From positions 310,001 through 374,000 of the forward strand of contig NZ_JBBUKT010000005.1 in the NCBI RefSeq assembly GCF_038066715.1: a stretch of DNA of 64,000 nucleotides. Reading direction: 5' to 3'. The notes below the pieces were generated by a model, which was not told where the DNA came from, did no database searches, and saw only the letters and a list, made by a program, of their open reading frames with translations. The number at the start of each line of letters is the position of its first letter. Positions within the stretch are counted from its first letter, which is position 1. The position numbers and the translations under genes were made by a program. This DNA is from Luteolibacter sp. Y139. Its GTDB lineage: Bacteria > Verrucomicrobiota > Verrucomicrobiia > Verrucomicrobiales > Akkermansiaceae. Shown piece after piece: positions 52,301 through 59,927 of this stretch.

Positions 52301-55300
52301 ACGACGACGAACGCGAGCGGCGTCTATACGTTCTCGAATCTGCCGCCGGGCAGCTACCAGGTGGTGGAGACGCAGCCCGCCGGATATCTGACGGTGACGG
52401 ATGGGGACACGACGACGCCGGGGGATGATGCCGCGAATGCGAGCACGACCGATGACCGGATTCCGGTGGCGGTGAACGCGAACGAGACGGATACCGGAAA
52501 TGATTTCGTGGAGGAACAACCGGGCACGATCAGTGGCACGGTTTGGGCGGATACGAATAATGACAACACGGGCGATGTGGGCATCGCGGGCGTGGTGTTG
52601 ACGCTTTTCACCGATCCGAACGCGGACGGAAATCCGGCCGATGGTGTGCAGTATGGCTCGACCACTGCGACCGTCACCGGTGGCACCTATAGCTTCACGA
52701 ACTTGCCGCCCGGTGCCTACGTCGTGGTGGAAACCCAGCCCGCCGGGTATCTGACCGTGACGGATGGGGATACGACTTCGCCAAGCGACGATGCTGCGAA
52801 CTCGAGCACGACGGACAATCGCATTCCCGTGGCGGTCAATGCCAACGAGACCGATACTGGCAACGACTTCGTCGAAGAGCAGCCGGGCACGATCAGCGGC
52901 ACGGTGTGGGCGGATACGAACAATGACGATACGGGTGATGTGGGCATCGCGGGCGTGGTGCTGACGCTTTTCACCGATCCGAACGCGGACGGGAATCCGG
53001 CCGATGGTGTGCAGTATGGCTCGACCACTGCGACCATCACGGGCGGCACCTACAGCTTCACGAATTTGCCGCCGGGCGCCTATGTCGTGGTGGAGACCCA
53101 GCCGTCAGGTTATTTCACCGTGACGGATGGGGATACGACTTCGCCGGGGGATGATGCGGCGAACTCGAGCACGACGGACAACCGGATCCCGGTGGCGGTG
53201 GCTGCGAATGAGACGGACACTGGCAATGACTTCTTGGAGGAGCAGCCGGGTGCGATTAGTGGCACGGTGTGGGCGGATACGAACAACGACAATACCGGTG
53301 ACGTGGGGATTTCGGGAGTCGTTCTCACGCTGAAGGATTCCTCGGGCAATGATATCGATAGCGATCCGAATACCGGTGGTGTGCAACCGACGACGGTGAC
53401 GACCGGTGTGGGCGGTGCCTACACCTTCAGCAACCTGCCGCCTGGAAGCTATCGGGTGGTGGAGACGCAGCCGTCCGGCTATCTGAGCGTGAGCGATGTC
53501 GATGGCTCCAATAACAATGTGATCGGTGACCAGACTCCGATCCTCGTGGTCGCGGGTCAGACGAATTCGGGCAAGGACTTCGTGGAAGAGCAGCCGGGAG
53601 CGATCGCTGGCACGGTGTGGGCCGATACCAACAACGACGATAGCGGCGATGTGGGCATCGCGGGTGTGACGATCACGCTCTTCACCGATCCGAATGGCGA
53701 TGGCAATCCGGCGGATGGTGTTCCTTATGGTTCGCCTGCCGTGACCGGGGCGGGTGGGGCGTATGGCTTCACGAATTTGCCGCCGGGTTCCTACGTGGTG
53801 GTGGAGACGCAGCCGTTGGGCTATTTCACGGTGAGCGATGGTGACACGACTTCGCCGGGTGATGATGCGGCGAACTCAAGCCTTTCCGACAACCGGATCC
53901 CGGTGGCGGTGGCTGCGAATGAGACGGACAGCGGCAATGACTTCGTGGAAGAGCAGCCGGGTGCGATCAGCGGCACGGTCTGGGCGGATACGAACAACGA
54001 CAATGCCGGTGACATCGGCATCGCGGGTGTCCTGCTCACGCTAAAGGATTCCGCTGGAAACGACGTCGACAGTGATCCGAATACCGGTGGTGTGCAGCCG
54101 ACGACGGCGACCACGGGAACGGGTGGGGCTTATAGCTTCACGAATCTTCCTCCCGGTAGCTATCGGGTGGTGGAGACGCAGCCTTCGGGCTACTTCAGTG
54201 TTTCGGACATCGATGGCTCCAACAACAACATCATCGGCGACCAGACTCCGATCGTGGTGGTCGCGGGCCAGACGAATGCGGGCAATGACTTCGTGGAGGA
54301 GCAGCCGGGCACGATCCGTGGCGGTGTGTTTGCCGATACGGATGGCGATGGGGACGGGGATGCGCCGCTGGTGAATGTGGTGATCCACTTGCTGGATGCA
54401 TCGGGCAATCCGGTGGATGGTGATGCGAATACGCCGGGCATTCAGGAGGTGACCACGCTGACGCTGGCCGATGGCAGCTATAGCTTCGGTGGCTTGGCTC
54501 CGGGTAACTATCGCGTCCGCGAGGACCAGCCTGCGGGATACAACAGTGTCAGCGACACCGATGGTGCGAATAACGATGTGATTGGCGATGAGACGCCGAT
54601 CGCTGTCACTGCCGGAGGAACGAGCAGCGGCCATGATTTCATCGAGATCGAGCCAGCGAGCATTGCCGGTCATGTGTTTGCCGATAGCGACAACAACGGC
54701 AGCGGTGATGCTCCGCTGGCGGGTGTGACGCTCACGCTGCTGGATGGCTCGGGCAGTCCGATCGATGGCGATCCGAACACGCCCGGCGTGCAGCCGCGGA
54801 CGACGGTGACGCTGGCGGATGGCTCCTACCTGTTTGCGAATTTGCCGCCGGGAACTTATCGGGTCTCGCAGAGCCAGCCTTCCGGCTATGCGAGTGTCAG
54901 CGATGTGGATGGGGCGAATAACAACCTCATCGGCGACGAGACGCCGATCGTGCTGCTGCCCGGCGATGATGTGACGGGCAAGGACTTCGTGGAGGTCCAG
55001 TATGGCTCGATCGCGGGCTCGGTCTTCGACGACACGGATGACAATGGCAGCGGGGATGCGCCAATTTCCGGGGTGACGCTTGCCTTGTTAGACGGTGCCG
55101 GTCAGCCGGTGCTGGATGGCTCGAACCAGCCGATCACCACGGTGACGGCGGCGAATGGCTCCTACTTCTTCGGCAATCTGCTGCCTGGCAGCTATCAGGT
55201 CGCGGAGACGCAGCCGGCGAGCTACGGCAGCGTTTCGGACGTGGATGGCGGCGATCTTGATGCGATCGGGAATGTCACGGTGATCACGGTGGCGCCCGGG

Positions 55301-57085
55301 CAGCATGTGACCGGGCGGGACTTCGTGGAGATCCGCTTCGGTGCGATCAGTGGGTTTGTTTTCGCGGGCTCGGATCCGCTTGCAGGCGTCACGCTGGCCT
55401 TGCTCGATGAGAACGGTGATCCGGTGCTGGATGGCAATGGCGACCCGATCACGACGGTCACCGGGCCGGATGGATCGTATCGCTTCGATGGGGTCTTCCC
55501 TGGCACCTACAAGGTGGCGCAGGTCCAGCCGCACGGCTATGACAGCTTCGGCGATGCCGATGGCGGCGATATCAACCTGATCGGCGACGTGGTGCCGATC
55601 GTGGTGCTGCCGGGCGAGACGAACGAGGACAACAACTTCATCGAGACGCGCGACACCTGCGCGAACGATTGGCCGGAGTGGCTGGAGCTGCATCCGGGTG
55701 AAGACGCGAGCGGCAATCCTGATGGGGATGTGCTGGACAACCTTGCGGAGTTTGCCTTCGCGAAGCGTTATGACAGTGGTGCCGGCTCGGCCTTCTGCAT
55801 CGCTCCGTCGACGATGGCGCCGGGAACGATCGAAGGTGCCTTCGTCCGGCCGAAGCAGGCGACGAATCATGTCACGTATGTGCTCGAATACGCGGCGTCG
55901 CTGGGCAATCCGACGACCTGGCAATCGATCGTGCTGGAGCCGGATGACCTGATCGTCACGGACAATGGCGATTGCACAGAGAGCGTGGTGATCTTTGATC
56001 TGGAGAACCTCACCGGGCTGGTGAGCGGTGAAGGCTTTATCCGGCTGCGTGCTGATCTGGATGAGAATGGCGACGAGACGATCGACCACGTTTCCCACAC
56101 GGCGGTGAAGGGCTGGACGCGCACGCCGGTGAACGTGAGCTGCCGCACTTACAACAATCCGTATCTGCACTGCCCGGTCTTCACCGGCACAGTGGATTCG
56201 GCGAGCGGCAGCACTTTCACGCTGACCACGAGCGCGGGTCCGGTGGATCTGGAGACGCTGTTGCAGTCCGGTGTGAGCTACTATGCCGAGATTACTTCCG
56301 GTGAGAATGAAGGCCAGCGCTTCGACGTGGTGTCGGCGAGCGGGGACACGGTGACGGTGGAGAACGACAGCGATCTCGCGAGCGGGCTGGCTCCATTCAA
56401 CACGATCACTGGAACGCTGCCCGCAAGCCTGGCGGGGGATGGGATCGTGATCCGTGCGCACTGGACGCTAAATGAGCTATTCCCGCCGGAGCAATTCGGT
56501 GCGACGGGCAGCCAATCCACGGCGGATCAGGTGCAGGTCAACAACGCCGGGACGTGGGTCATCTACTGGCTCTACGATGACAATGGCGTGCCGCGCTGGG
56601 TGAAGGATGCGACGCTGGCCGATGAAGGCAGCGCGGTGCTTCCGCCGGGCCAAGGGATCTTCTTCAACAGCCGCCAGACGACGGGCTCGATCCTCGCGTG
56701 GGGTGAGGTCCGCGCGAATGACTTCATCCGCCCGCTGGCGAAGGGTGCGAGCCTGGTGGGTGGTGGCTATCCGCTCGACCAAGCGGCGATGAACGGCCGC
56801 GCGATGACGCTGGCGCAGGGCTTCTTCGGCAGCCGCGACTTCAAGAAGGCCGACCGCTTCTATGTGTGGAAGGGCGATGCCGTGACGGCCGCGACGGGCT
56901 ACGATGGCTACTTCCTGCTGAATGGCGCACCGGTGCAGCCGTCCACGATCCAGTGGACCAAGACCGGCGACACGACCATCCAGCCGCACAACGTGGACCT
57001 TCTCTTCCAAGGCGACCGTGCCGTCTTCATGGACCTCGCCAATCCCATCTTCACCTACGAGATGCCAACCCCCTGGACGCCGTGA
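46394..57085 (+). CDS. Giant surface protein with SdrD/Cna-B repeats, 3563 aa
   Basis: Start at ATG 46394, because it opens the signal peptide (VRRFVLGALAMAWCAGAAHA); an upstream GTG adds a poor leader. N-terminal domain (about 28-670) includes HWEDGYEKDITNP and TVPAGTNTLLAGC. Then come six SdrD-type modules from about 48415 (forms of IGDRVWNDxDxDGVQDxGE ... GTYSVRVD). After them are fourteen 'GTISGTVWADTNND' modules at 50697-55650. Next is a part with PDGDVLDNLAEFAFA, TYVLEYAASLGNPTTW and GFIRLRADLDENGDE (55660-56090), and a C-terminal domain (FTGTVDSASGSTFTLTTSAG, VLPPGQGIFFNSR) resembling the Verrucomicrobiota-restricted TIGR02597 family, from memory. Cna-B domains form adhesive stalks. 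No LPXTG, PEP-CTERM or barrel is present, so its anchoring is unknown. Confidence 0.88.
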   Translation: MLPAVPAVRRFVLGALAMAWCAGAAHAVNPPPTQLFYVPFPEDQQLEAFNAINSVADDPITVFVTLAAATDGTVIYYDHWEDGYEKDITNPTQSTTLIFGDGNPANGYPPGNPADLIPAGTVFNLRNFVATGTQQSVIDYDARDKIASFKPISVTKMTVPAGTNTLLAGCTEVFERGLWGTEYRCPVGVDMPVTTPTATLTQDENLFSYTALAISAGPGGASVQIDKDNNGVYEETVVLAEGEAVFRSDVNVGGHVLASKPVQVILFTGTVGSTYASRDSSLLPTYRWASEYYAPVSTRTTPADGTVTFLYNPADTAITVNYDYRSSATAYTTASISVPAKGNARVTLQPSNDSTAFGAYRFYTTGANPPLFYAIGAIDADSTSGNNQNWDGGFTLVGKPSLTTQVLVSLGIGRDPYSSTNPNENGNPVWITTSGNGHNQETVYVDYNGDNVGPLTDPNGNHYDVAYPLRELEQKKLFDPDGDQSGMLVYTLNPSVRIAAVWGQDPAVATVAQPGLDVASLVPPMREGDAGKRSSIAVDADGDGVVSCGDTLEYDIRGVSNARTNIPGPFKVQDSLPTTVTYVAGSTRYRFMVGGAWQGWTTISDDGSGTAFPLDGAGFSVPGNLAAGQQFQVTFRATIVPRASLTGETIENTGQVEISPYGLLLPISWTDTVYGSIGDRVWGDTNGDGVQDPGENGIPNIDVYLDYNNNGVRDASEPQSTTNASGNYLFTGLASGTYLVRVDNADIAAANVGYGPTYDIDGIATSYRASVTLGIAEDRTDVDFGFRVGASVGDRVWMDRDNDGVQENGEPGINGVRVYLDTNANSSYDVGEPNTITSGDGAWYIGNLNPGTYSVRVDTTTLPGAATQTFDLDGVATAHKASVTLLGAEHRADLDFGYRGPYSIGDLVWEDVDGNGALTATIIYTVINGKIDFNASGTVDTNDDGFIGTMRIIDGSVDISNNGSISNSDDGTFLGYAIIDGGVDINASGSISNSDDGSMSYTTPAETGIANIRVYLDMDGDAVFDATEPSAVTSSTGAYSIGNLFNGTYTVRVDKSTVPSSYAQTYDLTSPSTDHTATVAISGANRTDADFGYRNDASLGDLVWNDRDADGVRDAGEPGIPGVWVYIDADGDDYFDQGIERYAITDLNGFYKFENLAAGTYSVRVEISTLPQGVTQTYDLDATLDHETNRTLTASQEVTDVDFGYRAGAGFGDRVWNDADADGVQDAGETGIANVRVYADINGDGIFQSATEPAALTDATGAYSIGNLVPGTYTARVDVSTLPASMTQTFDATGALDHAATFTLSATQVRTEIDFGYTSPVTIGDLVWNDVNGDGQKGASEVGIAGVTVTLYRGGNDTIAATTTTNASGLYSFTNQMPGSYYVVFDPVAGYIRSAADQGADASDSDANAVGRTPAITLTGGQSNLTLDAGYFQPGTITGSVLADTNNDNTGDVGILGVVLTLKDGSGNDIDSDLNTSGVQPTTTTTNASGLYTFSNLTPGSYQVVETQPAGYLTVTDGDTTTPADDAANASTTDNMIPVAVVANETDTGNDFVEEQPGTISGTVWADTNNDDTGDVGIAGVSLTLYTDPNGDGNPADGVAYGSPFVTLAGGAYSFTNLPPGAYVVVETQPVGYLTVTDGDTTTPGDDAANSSTTDNRIPVAVNANETDNGNDFVEEQPGTISGTVWADTNNDNTGDVGIAGVTLTLYTDPNGDGNQADGAAYGSPFVTLAGGAYSFTNLPPGAYVVVETQPSGCLTVTDGDTTTPGDDAANASTTDDRIPVAVSANETDTGNDFVEEQPGTISGTVWADTNNDNTGDVGIAGVTLTLYTDPNADGNPADGVAYGSPFVTLTGGAYSFTNLPPGAYVVVETQPAGYLTVTDGDTTTPGDDAANASTTDNRIPVAVNANETDNGNDFVEEQPGVISGTVWADTNNDNTGDVGIVGVVITLKDGSGVDIDSDSVTAGVQPTTTTTNASGVYTFSNLPPGSYQVVETQPAGYLTVTDGDTTTPGDDAANASTTDDRIPVAVNANETDTGNDFVEEQPGTISGTVWADTNNDNTGDVGIAGVVLTLFTDPNADGNPADGVQYGSTTATVTGGTYSFTNLPPGAYVVVETQPAGYLTVTDGDTTSPSDDAANSSTTDNRIPVAVNANETDTGNDFVEEQPGTISGTVWADTNNDDTGDVGIAGVVLTLFTDPNADGNPADGVQYGSTTATITGGTYSFTNLPPGAYVVVETQPSGYFTVTDGDTTSPGDDAANSSTTDNRIPVAVAANETDTGNDFLEEQPGAISGTVWADTNNDNTGDVGISGVVLTLKDSSGNDIDSDPNTGGVQPTTVTTGVGGAYTFSNLPPGSYRVVETQPSGYLSVSDVDGSNNNVIGDQTPILVVAGQTNSGKDFVEEQPGAIAGTVWADTNNDDSGDVGIAGVTITLFTDPNGDGNPADGVPYGSPAVTGAGGAYGFTNLPPGSYVVVETQPLGYFTVSDGDTTSPGDDAANSSLSDNRIPVAVAANETDSGNDFVEEQPGAISGTVWADTNNDNAGDIGIAGVLLTLKDSAGNDVDSDPNTGGVQPTTATTGTGGAYSFTNLPPGSYRVVETQPSGYFSVSDIDGSNNNIIGDQTPIVVVAGQTNAGNDFVEEQPGTIRGGVFADTDGDGDGDAPLVNVVIHLLDASGNPVDGDANTPGIQEVTTLTLADGSYSFGGLAPGNYRVREDQPAGYNSVSDTDGANNDVIGDETPIAVTAGGTSSGHDFIEIEPASIAGHVFADSDNNGSGDAPLAGVTLTLLDGSGSPIDGDPNTPGVQPRTTVTLADGSYLFANLPPGTYRVSQSQPSGYASVSDVDGANNNLIGDETPIVLLPGDDVTGKDFVEVQYGSIAGSVFDDTDDNGSGDAPISGVTLALLDGAGQPVLDGSNQPITTVTAANGSYFFGNLLPGSYQVAETQPASYGSVSDVDGGDLDAIGNVTVITVAPGQHVTGRDFVEIRFGAISGFVFAGSDPLAGVTLALLDENGDPVLDGNGDPITTVTGPDGSYRFDGVFPGTYKVAQVQPHGYDSFGDADGGDINLIGDVVPIVVLPGETNEDNNFIETRDTCANDWPEWLELHPGEDASGNPDGDVLDNLAEFAFAKRYDSGAGSAFCIAPSTMAPGTIEGAFVRPKQATNHVTYVLEYAASLGNPTTWQSIVLEPDDLIVTDNGDCTESVVIFDLENLTGLVSGEGFIRLRADLDENGDETIDHVSHTAVKGWTRTPVNVSCRTYNNPYLHCPVFTGTVDSASGSTFTLTTSAGPVDLETLLQSGVSYYAEITSGENEGQRFDVVSASGDTVTVENDSDLASGLAPFNTITGTLPASLAGDGIVIRAHWTLNELFPPEQFGATGSQSTADQVQVNNAGTWVIYWLYDDNGVPRWVKDATLADEGSAVLPPGQGIFFNSRQTTGSILAWGEVRANDFIRPLAKGASLVGGGYPLDQAAMNGRAMTLAQGFFGSRDFKKADRFYVWKGDAVTAATGYDGYFLLNGAPVQPSTIQWTKTGDTTIQPHNVDLLFQGDRAVFMDLANPIFTYEMPTPWTP
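50697..55650 (+). repeat. Fourteen tandem Cna-B/SdrD-like coding repeats
   Basis: Units begin GxIxGxVxADTNND and carry the pairs SFTNLPPGAYVVVETQP and NETDTGNDFVEEQPG. Units 2-5 start at 51064, 51427, 51790 and 52153, exactly 363 bp apart; others vary with inserts of KDGSGNDIDSD or LYTDPNGDGNPADG type. DNA identity is high in the middle units and falls toward the 3' end (54310 on), where the units become D-x-DG-rich. Confidence 0.9.
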
Positions 57086-57099
57086 TTTTCCCTCGCTTC

Positions 57100-57747
57100 A
57101 TGAAATGCATCCCGTTGATCGCGCTGCTGCTCGGCGCGACGGCCGCCCATTCGCAGACGCTGGATTGGGGGAATGAAGTCTTCGACAATGTGCGGGACAG
57201 CGAGGGTGAGAGGCTCACGAATTCCTTCGTCTTCGAGCTCGGTGCGTTTGATGTGGGCTTCAAGCCGACGCAGGGAAATGTGGAGGAGTGGGTGGACCAC
57301 TGGAATGTCTTCGACCGGGCGAGCTACAATGAGAGCCTCGGCTACTTCGCATCCTCGGTGCAGATGACGGCGGATGGCCGCAGCAACAGCTCGTGGCTGA
57401 CGCCGGGGTCCGGAAGTTTCGAGGGGCTGGAGGCATTCATCTTCATTCGCAATGGCGACCTGCCGGTGCCAATGACCGAGTGGCTGCTGGCCCGCGCCTC
57501 GACGTGGATCTTCCCGCTCGCCGATCCGAACTGCTGCCCGAATGGCCTGCCGACGCAATGGGCGGTGAGCGACATCGATGGTGATCCTCCGGTCTGGGGA
57601 GCGAAGGATGGAATCCAGGGCGGCGGGGTGGTGACGAATCCGGCTGCGGATGGCTTGCAGACCCACACCTTCGTGCCGGAGCCGACGGCTTTCCTGCTGC
57701 TGGCGCTGGGTGGTCTCGCGTCCATTACCCGTCGTCGCCGATTCTAA
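57100..57747 (+). CDS. PEP-CTERM exported protein
   Basis: 215 residues from ATG 57100, 14 bp after the giant gene. Signal peptide KCIPLIALLLGATAAHSQT. The domain opens LDWGNEVFDNVRDSEGERL, then FVFELGAFDVGFKPTQGNVE and SLGYFASSVQMTADGRS, matching the first ~170 residues of the next gene (FQFQLGAFTGSFVPTASNAA, ATTGLYDSQFTLEDN, WILFRGTSWKWP versus LLARASTWIFP). The C-terminus is a PEP-CTERM tail: FVPEPTAFLLLALGGLASIT then RRRRF. The TAA stop is itself inside a CTAACA word (57744). Exported and processed by an exosortase not seen here; function unknown. Confidence 0.88.
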   Translation: MKCIPLIALLLGATAAHSQTLDWGNEVFDNVRDSEGERLTNSFVFELGAFDVGFKPTQGNVEEWVDHWNVFDRASYNESLGYFASSVQMTADGRSNSSWLTPGSGSFEGLEAFIFIRNGDLPVPMTEWLLARASTWIFPLADPNCCPNGLPTQWAVSDIDGDPPVWGAKDGIQGGGVVTNPAADGLQTHTFVPEPTAFLLLALGGLASITRRRRF

Positions 57748-57761
57748 CAATACGTCTGCCT

Positions 57762-58640
57762 GTGATCCGCACGCTCCTCGCCCTGTTCCTGCTCGCCGCC
57801 GCGGATGCGGAGACGGTGACGTGGTTCAGCGATCCGGCGGCGGTGAATCTGGATAGCGCGGGCGCGCCGATGGATGGCGGCTTCCAGTTCCAGCTGGGGG
57901 CATTTACCGGAAGCTTCGTGCCGACCGCATCGAATGCGGCGCAATGGGCATCGAAGTGGGTGGCTGCGGAAACGACGGGTTACAACGCGACGACGGGTCT
58001 GTATGATTCGCAGTTCACGCTGGAGGACAATGCCGCGCCCTTCACGGTGAATGGCAAGGCGTGGATCTGGGGCTTCCGAAACACGGCCGCCGGCAGCGAG
58101 TGGATTCTCTTTCGCGGCACGTCCTGGAAATGGCCGGCGGCGAATCCCTTCAATCCGCCGCTGATCCAGTGGAATGCGAAGGATGCGAACGAGGTGGTGC
58201 TGGGTGCGATCCATGCGAGCGGGTCGCCCTTCCTGATGCAGTCGGCGGGGGTGAGCAGCTATGCGCAGTGGGCGGCGGGTGCCTTGGCCGGTGAGGTGCT
58301 GAATGGTCCGGAGGGTGATCCGGATCATGATGGGGTGTCGAACTTGATGGAGTTCGTTTATGGGACTTCGCCGCTGGTGGCAGGGCTTCCACCGGCTGTG
58401 GCGAGCTCTTGGTTCGAGAGTGGGGGGCAGCAGTATTTGCAGCTCTCGGTGCCGCGGCTGCGGGAGCGGCTGGCGCTTTTCACGGTGGAGGTGTCGGAGA
58501 ATCTTTCGCTTTGGCAATCCGGTGCTAGTGTCACCGCTGTGGTATCCGATCAACCGAACCTGTGGACCGTGCGCGACCTGACGCCGCGGAATTCGCTGCA
58601 CCCCAAGCGCTTCATCCGGTTCTCGGCGGCGCTGCCATGA
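57762..58640 (+). CDS. Exported protein with DxDxDG/EF C-terminal module (paralogue of the preceding gene)
   Basis: GTG start 57762, 14 bp after the preceding stop; the signal peptide is short (IRTLLALFLLAAADAET). 292 residues. Residues about 17-160 match the preceding PEP-CTERM protein. The remainder is the module SSYAQWAAGALAGEVLNG, GDPDHDGVSNLMEFVYGTSP, FTVEVSENLSLWQSG, ending in the terminus KRFIRFSAALP. This is the same swap of PEP-CTERM for this module seen at 12420/13619. It overlaps the VKOR-DsbA gene by 4 bp (ATGA), so the two are translationally coupled. Confidence 0.82.
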   Translation: MIRTLLALFLLAAADAETVTWFSDPAAVNLDSAGAPMDGGFQFQLGAFTGSFVPTASNAAQWASKWVAAETTGYNATTGLYDSQFTLEDNAAPFTVNGKAWIWGFRNTAAGSEWILFRGTSWKWPAANPFNPPLIQWNAKDANEVVLGAIHASGSPFLMQSAGVSSYAQWAAGALAGEVLNGPEGDPDHDGVSNLMEFVYGTSPLVAGLPPAVASSWFESGGQQYLQLSVPRLRERLALFTVEVSENLSLWQSGASVTAVVSDQPNLWTVRDLTPRNSLHPKRFIRFSAALP

Positions 58641-59743
58641 AGGCCAGGTGGCTGTGGCTGCTGATCGCTGCCGGGGTGGCGATCCAGGTGTGGCTGCTGG
58701 TGTTGAAGTCGTCGCTTGGCGATGTCGCGGGGTGTGGCAGCACTTGTGACGAGGTGCTTTCGTCGCGGTGGTCGTTCGTGGCGGGGGTGCCGGTGCCGTG
58801 GTTCGGGCTGGTGACGTATGTGGTGACGGGCATCGCGCTGAAGTGGCGGAGGCCGGGGTTGCTGGCGAGTTGCCTGGTGCTGTTAGGCGGGGCGGTGGTG
58901 TGGTTTGTCGGGGTACAGGCGTTTGTGCTACATCATTTCTGTGGGTGGTGTCTTGCAGCGCATGGGGTGGCGCTGGGGACGATTGGGATGGGGTGGCGGG
59001 AGCTGAGGGGAATGGCTTCGGTGAACTGGTTGCCCGCGGTCGGTGGGGGACTGGCGCCGATGGGTGGGGCGATCTTGATCCAGGTTTTCGGGCCGGTGCC
59101 GGCGACGCATCGGATTGAGGAGACTGCGCCGGTTGCTGCGGTTGTGACGGATGTCCACGCGCAAGGTGGGGGACGGAAGGTGAGCTTCGATGGAGGGGCG
59201 AAGCGGTATGATGTGGAGGCTTTGCCAAGGCTGGGGCCGGCGGATGCGAAGCATGTGCTGGTGGAGTATTTCGACTACCAGTGTCCCGCTTGCCGGACGA
59301 TGCATGGGTTTCTGGAGACGCTGCGGGCGCGGCATCCGCGGGAGATCGCGGTGATTGTTTTGCCGGTGGCTTTGGAGAGATCGTGCAATCGTTTGTTAGG
59401 ACCGAAGGATACGGTGCACGAGGGGAGCTGTGAGATCTCGCGGGCGGCGCTGGCGGTGTGGCGAAGTGCGCCGGGGGAGTTCGAGGAGGTGCACCATGCG
59501 TTGTTTGCGGATGCGCAGGCGGGGTTGCGGTTGGCGCGGGAGAAGGTGGGTGGAGGAGCGAAGGATGAGGCGTGGATTGATGAGATGCTGAGGGTGGATG
59601 CGGAGGATTGGGTGGTTTTTTCGAGCAAGACGAAGCAGTTGCCGAAGTTGTTGATTGCAGACCGAAGGATTTTGCATGGGTTGCCTTCGAGTGAGGAGGA
59701 TTTCGTGCGGGTGATGGAGGGGGAGTTGGGGCTCGCAAAGTAA
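58637..59743 (+). CDS. VKOR-DsbA fusion disulfide-forming protein
   Basis: 368 residues from ATG 58637. The first half is a vitamin K epoxide reductase-type four-helix membrane domain: loop cysteines in GCGSTCDEVLSSRW (Cys33, Cys37), then GVPVPWFGLVTYV, and the quinone-side CxxC in HHFCGWCLAAH (about 102/105). The second half is a periplasmic DsbA-like thioredoxin domain with EYFDYQCPACRTMHGFLE (CPAC, about 216/219) and cis-Pro region KTKQLPKLLIADR. The fused pair should oxidise substrate cysteines and pass electrons to quinone in the membrane. It is coupled to the exported-protein gene upstream (ATGA overlap), suggesting a dedicated need for disulfides in surface proteins. Confidence 0.9.
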   Translation: MKARWLWLLIAAGVAIQVWLLVLKSSLGDVAGCGSTCDEVLSSRWSFVAGVPVPWFGLVTYVVTGIALKWRRPGLLASCLVLLGGAVVWFVGVQAFVLHHFCGWCLAAHGVALGTIGMGWRELRGMASVNWLPAVGGGLAPMGGAILIQVFGPVPATHRIEETAPVAAVVTDVHAQGGGRKVSFDGGAKRYDVEALPRLGPADAKHVLVEYFDYQCPACRTMHGFLETLRARHPREIAVIVLPVALERSCNRLLGPKDTVHEGSCEISRAALAVWRSAPGEFEEVHHALFADAQAGLRLAREKVGGGAKDEAWIDEMLRVDAEDWVVFSSKTKQLPKLLIADRRILHGLPSSEEDFVRVMEGELGLAK

Positions 59744-59755
59744 TACCGGCCTCAT

Positions 59756-59838
59756 CGCCCCCCTTCAGGGTGCCAATCCCATGTGCCATGAAACCCGGGG
59801 CGATGCCCCGGGCTATCTCATTTCGCCCCTTTGGGGCT
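59756..59838. repeat. Three-hairpin intergenic element, copy 3
   Basis: GCCCCCCTTCAGGGTGC (59757 on), CCCGGGGCGATGCCCCGGG (59794-59812) and GCCCCTTTGGGGC (59825-59837). The third hairpin with its flank (ATTTCGCCCCTTTGGGGCT) is identical to that at 25093. Confidence 0.65.
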
Positions 59839-59927
59839 TGGAGCGTGGCCGTGCGATGAATCCAAGTTGCGATGTTGCTACGGTCCGCGCCCCGCCGGGA
59901 GGGCGCAGGCCTTTCGCCACGTGCTGC

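Noticed and set aside
50697-55650. Regularly spaced repeats that could suggest a CRISPR array or minisatellite
   Set aside because: The 363-bp units are in frame and encode Cna-B modules; there are no short identical direct repeats with unique spacers.
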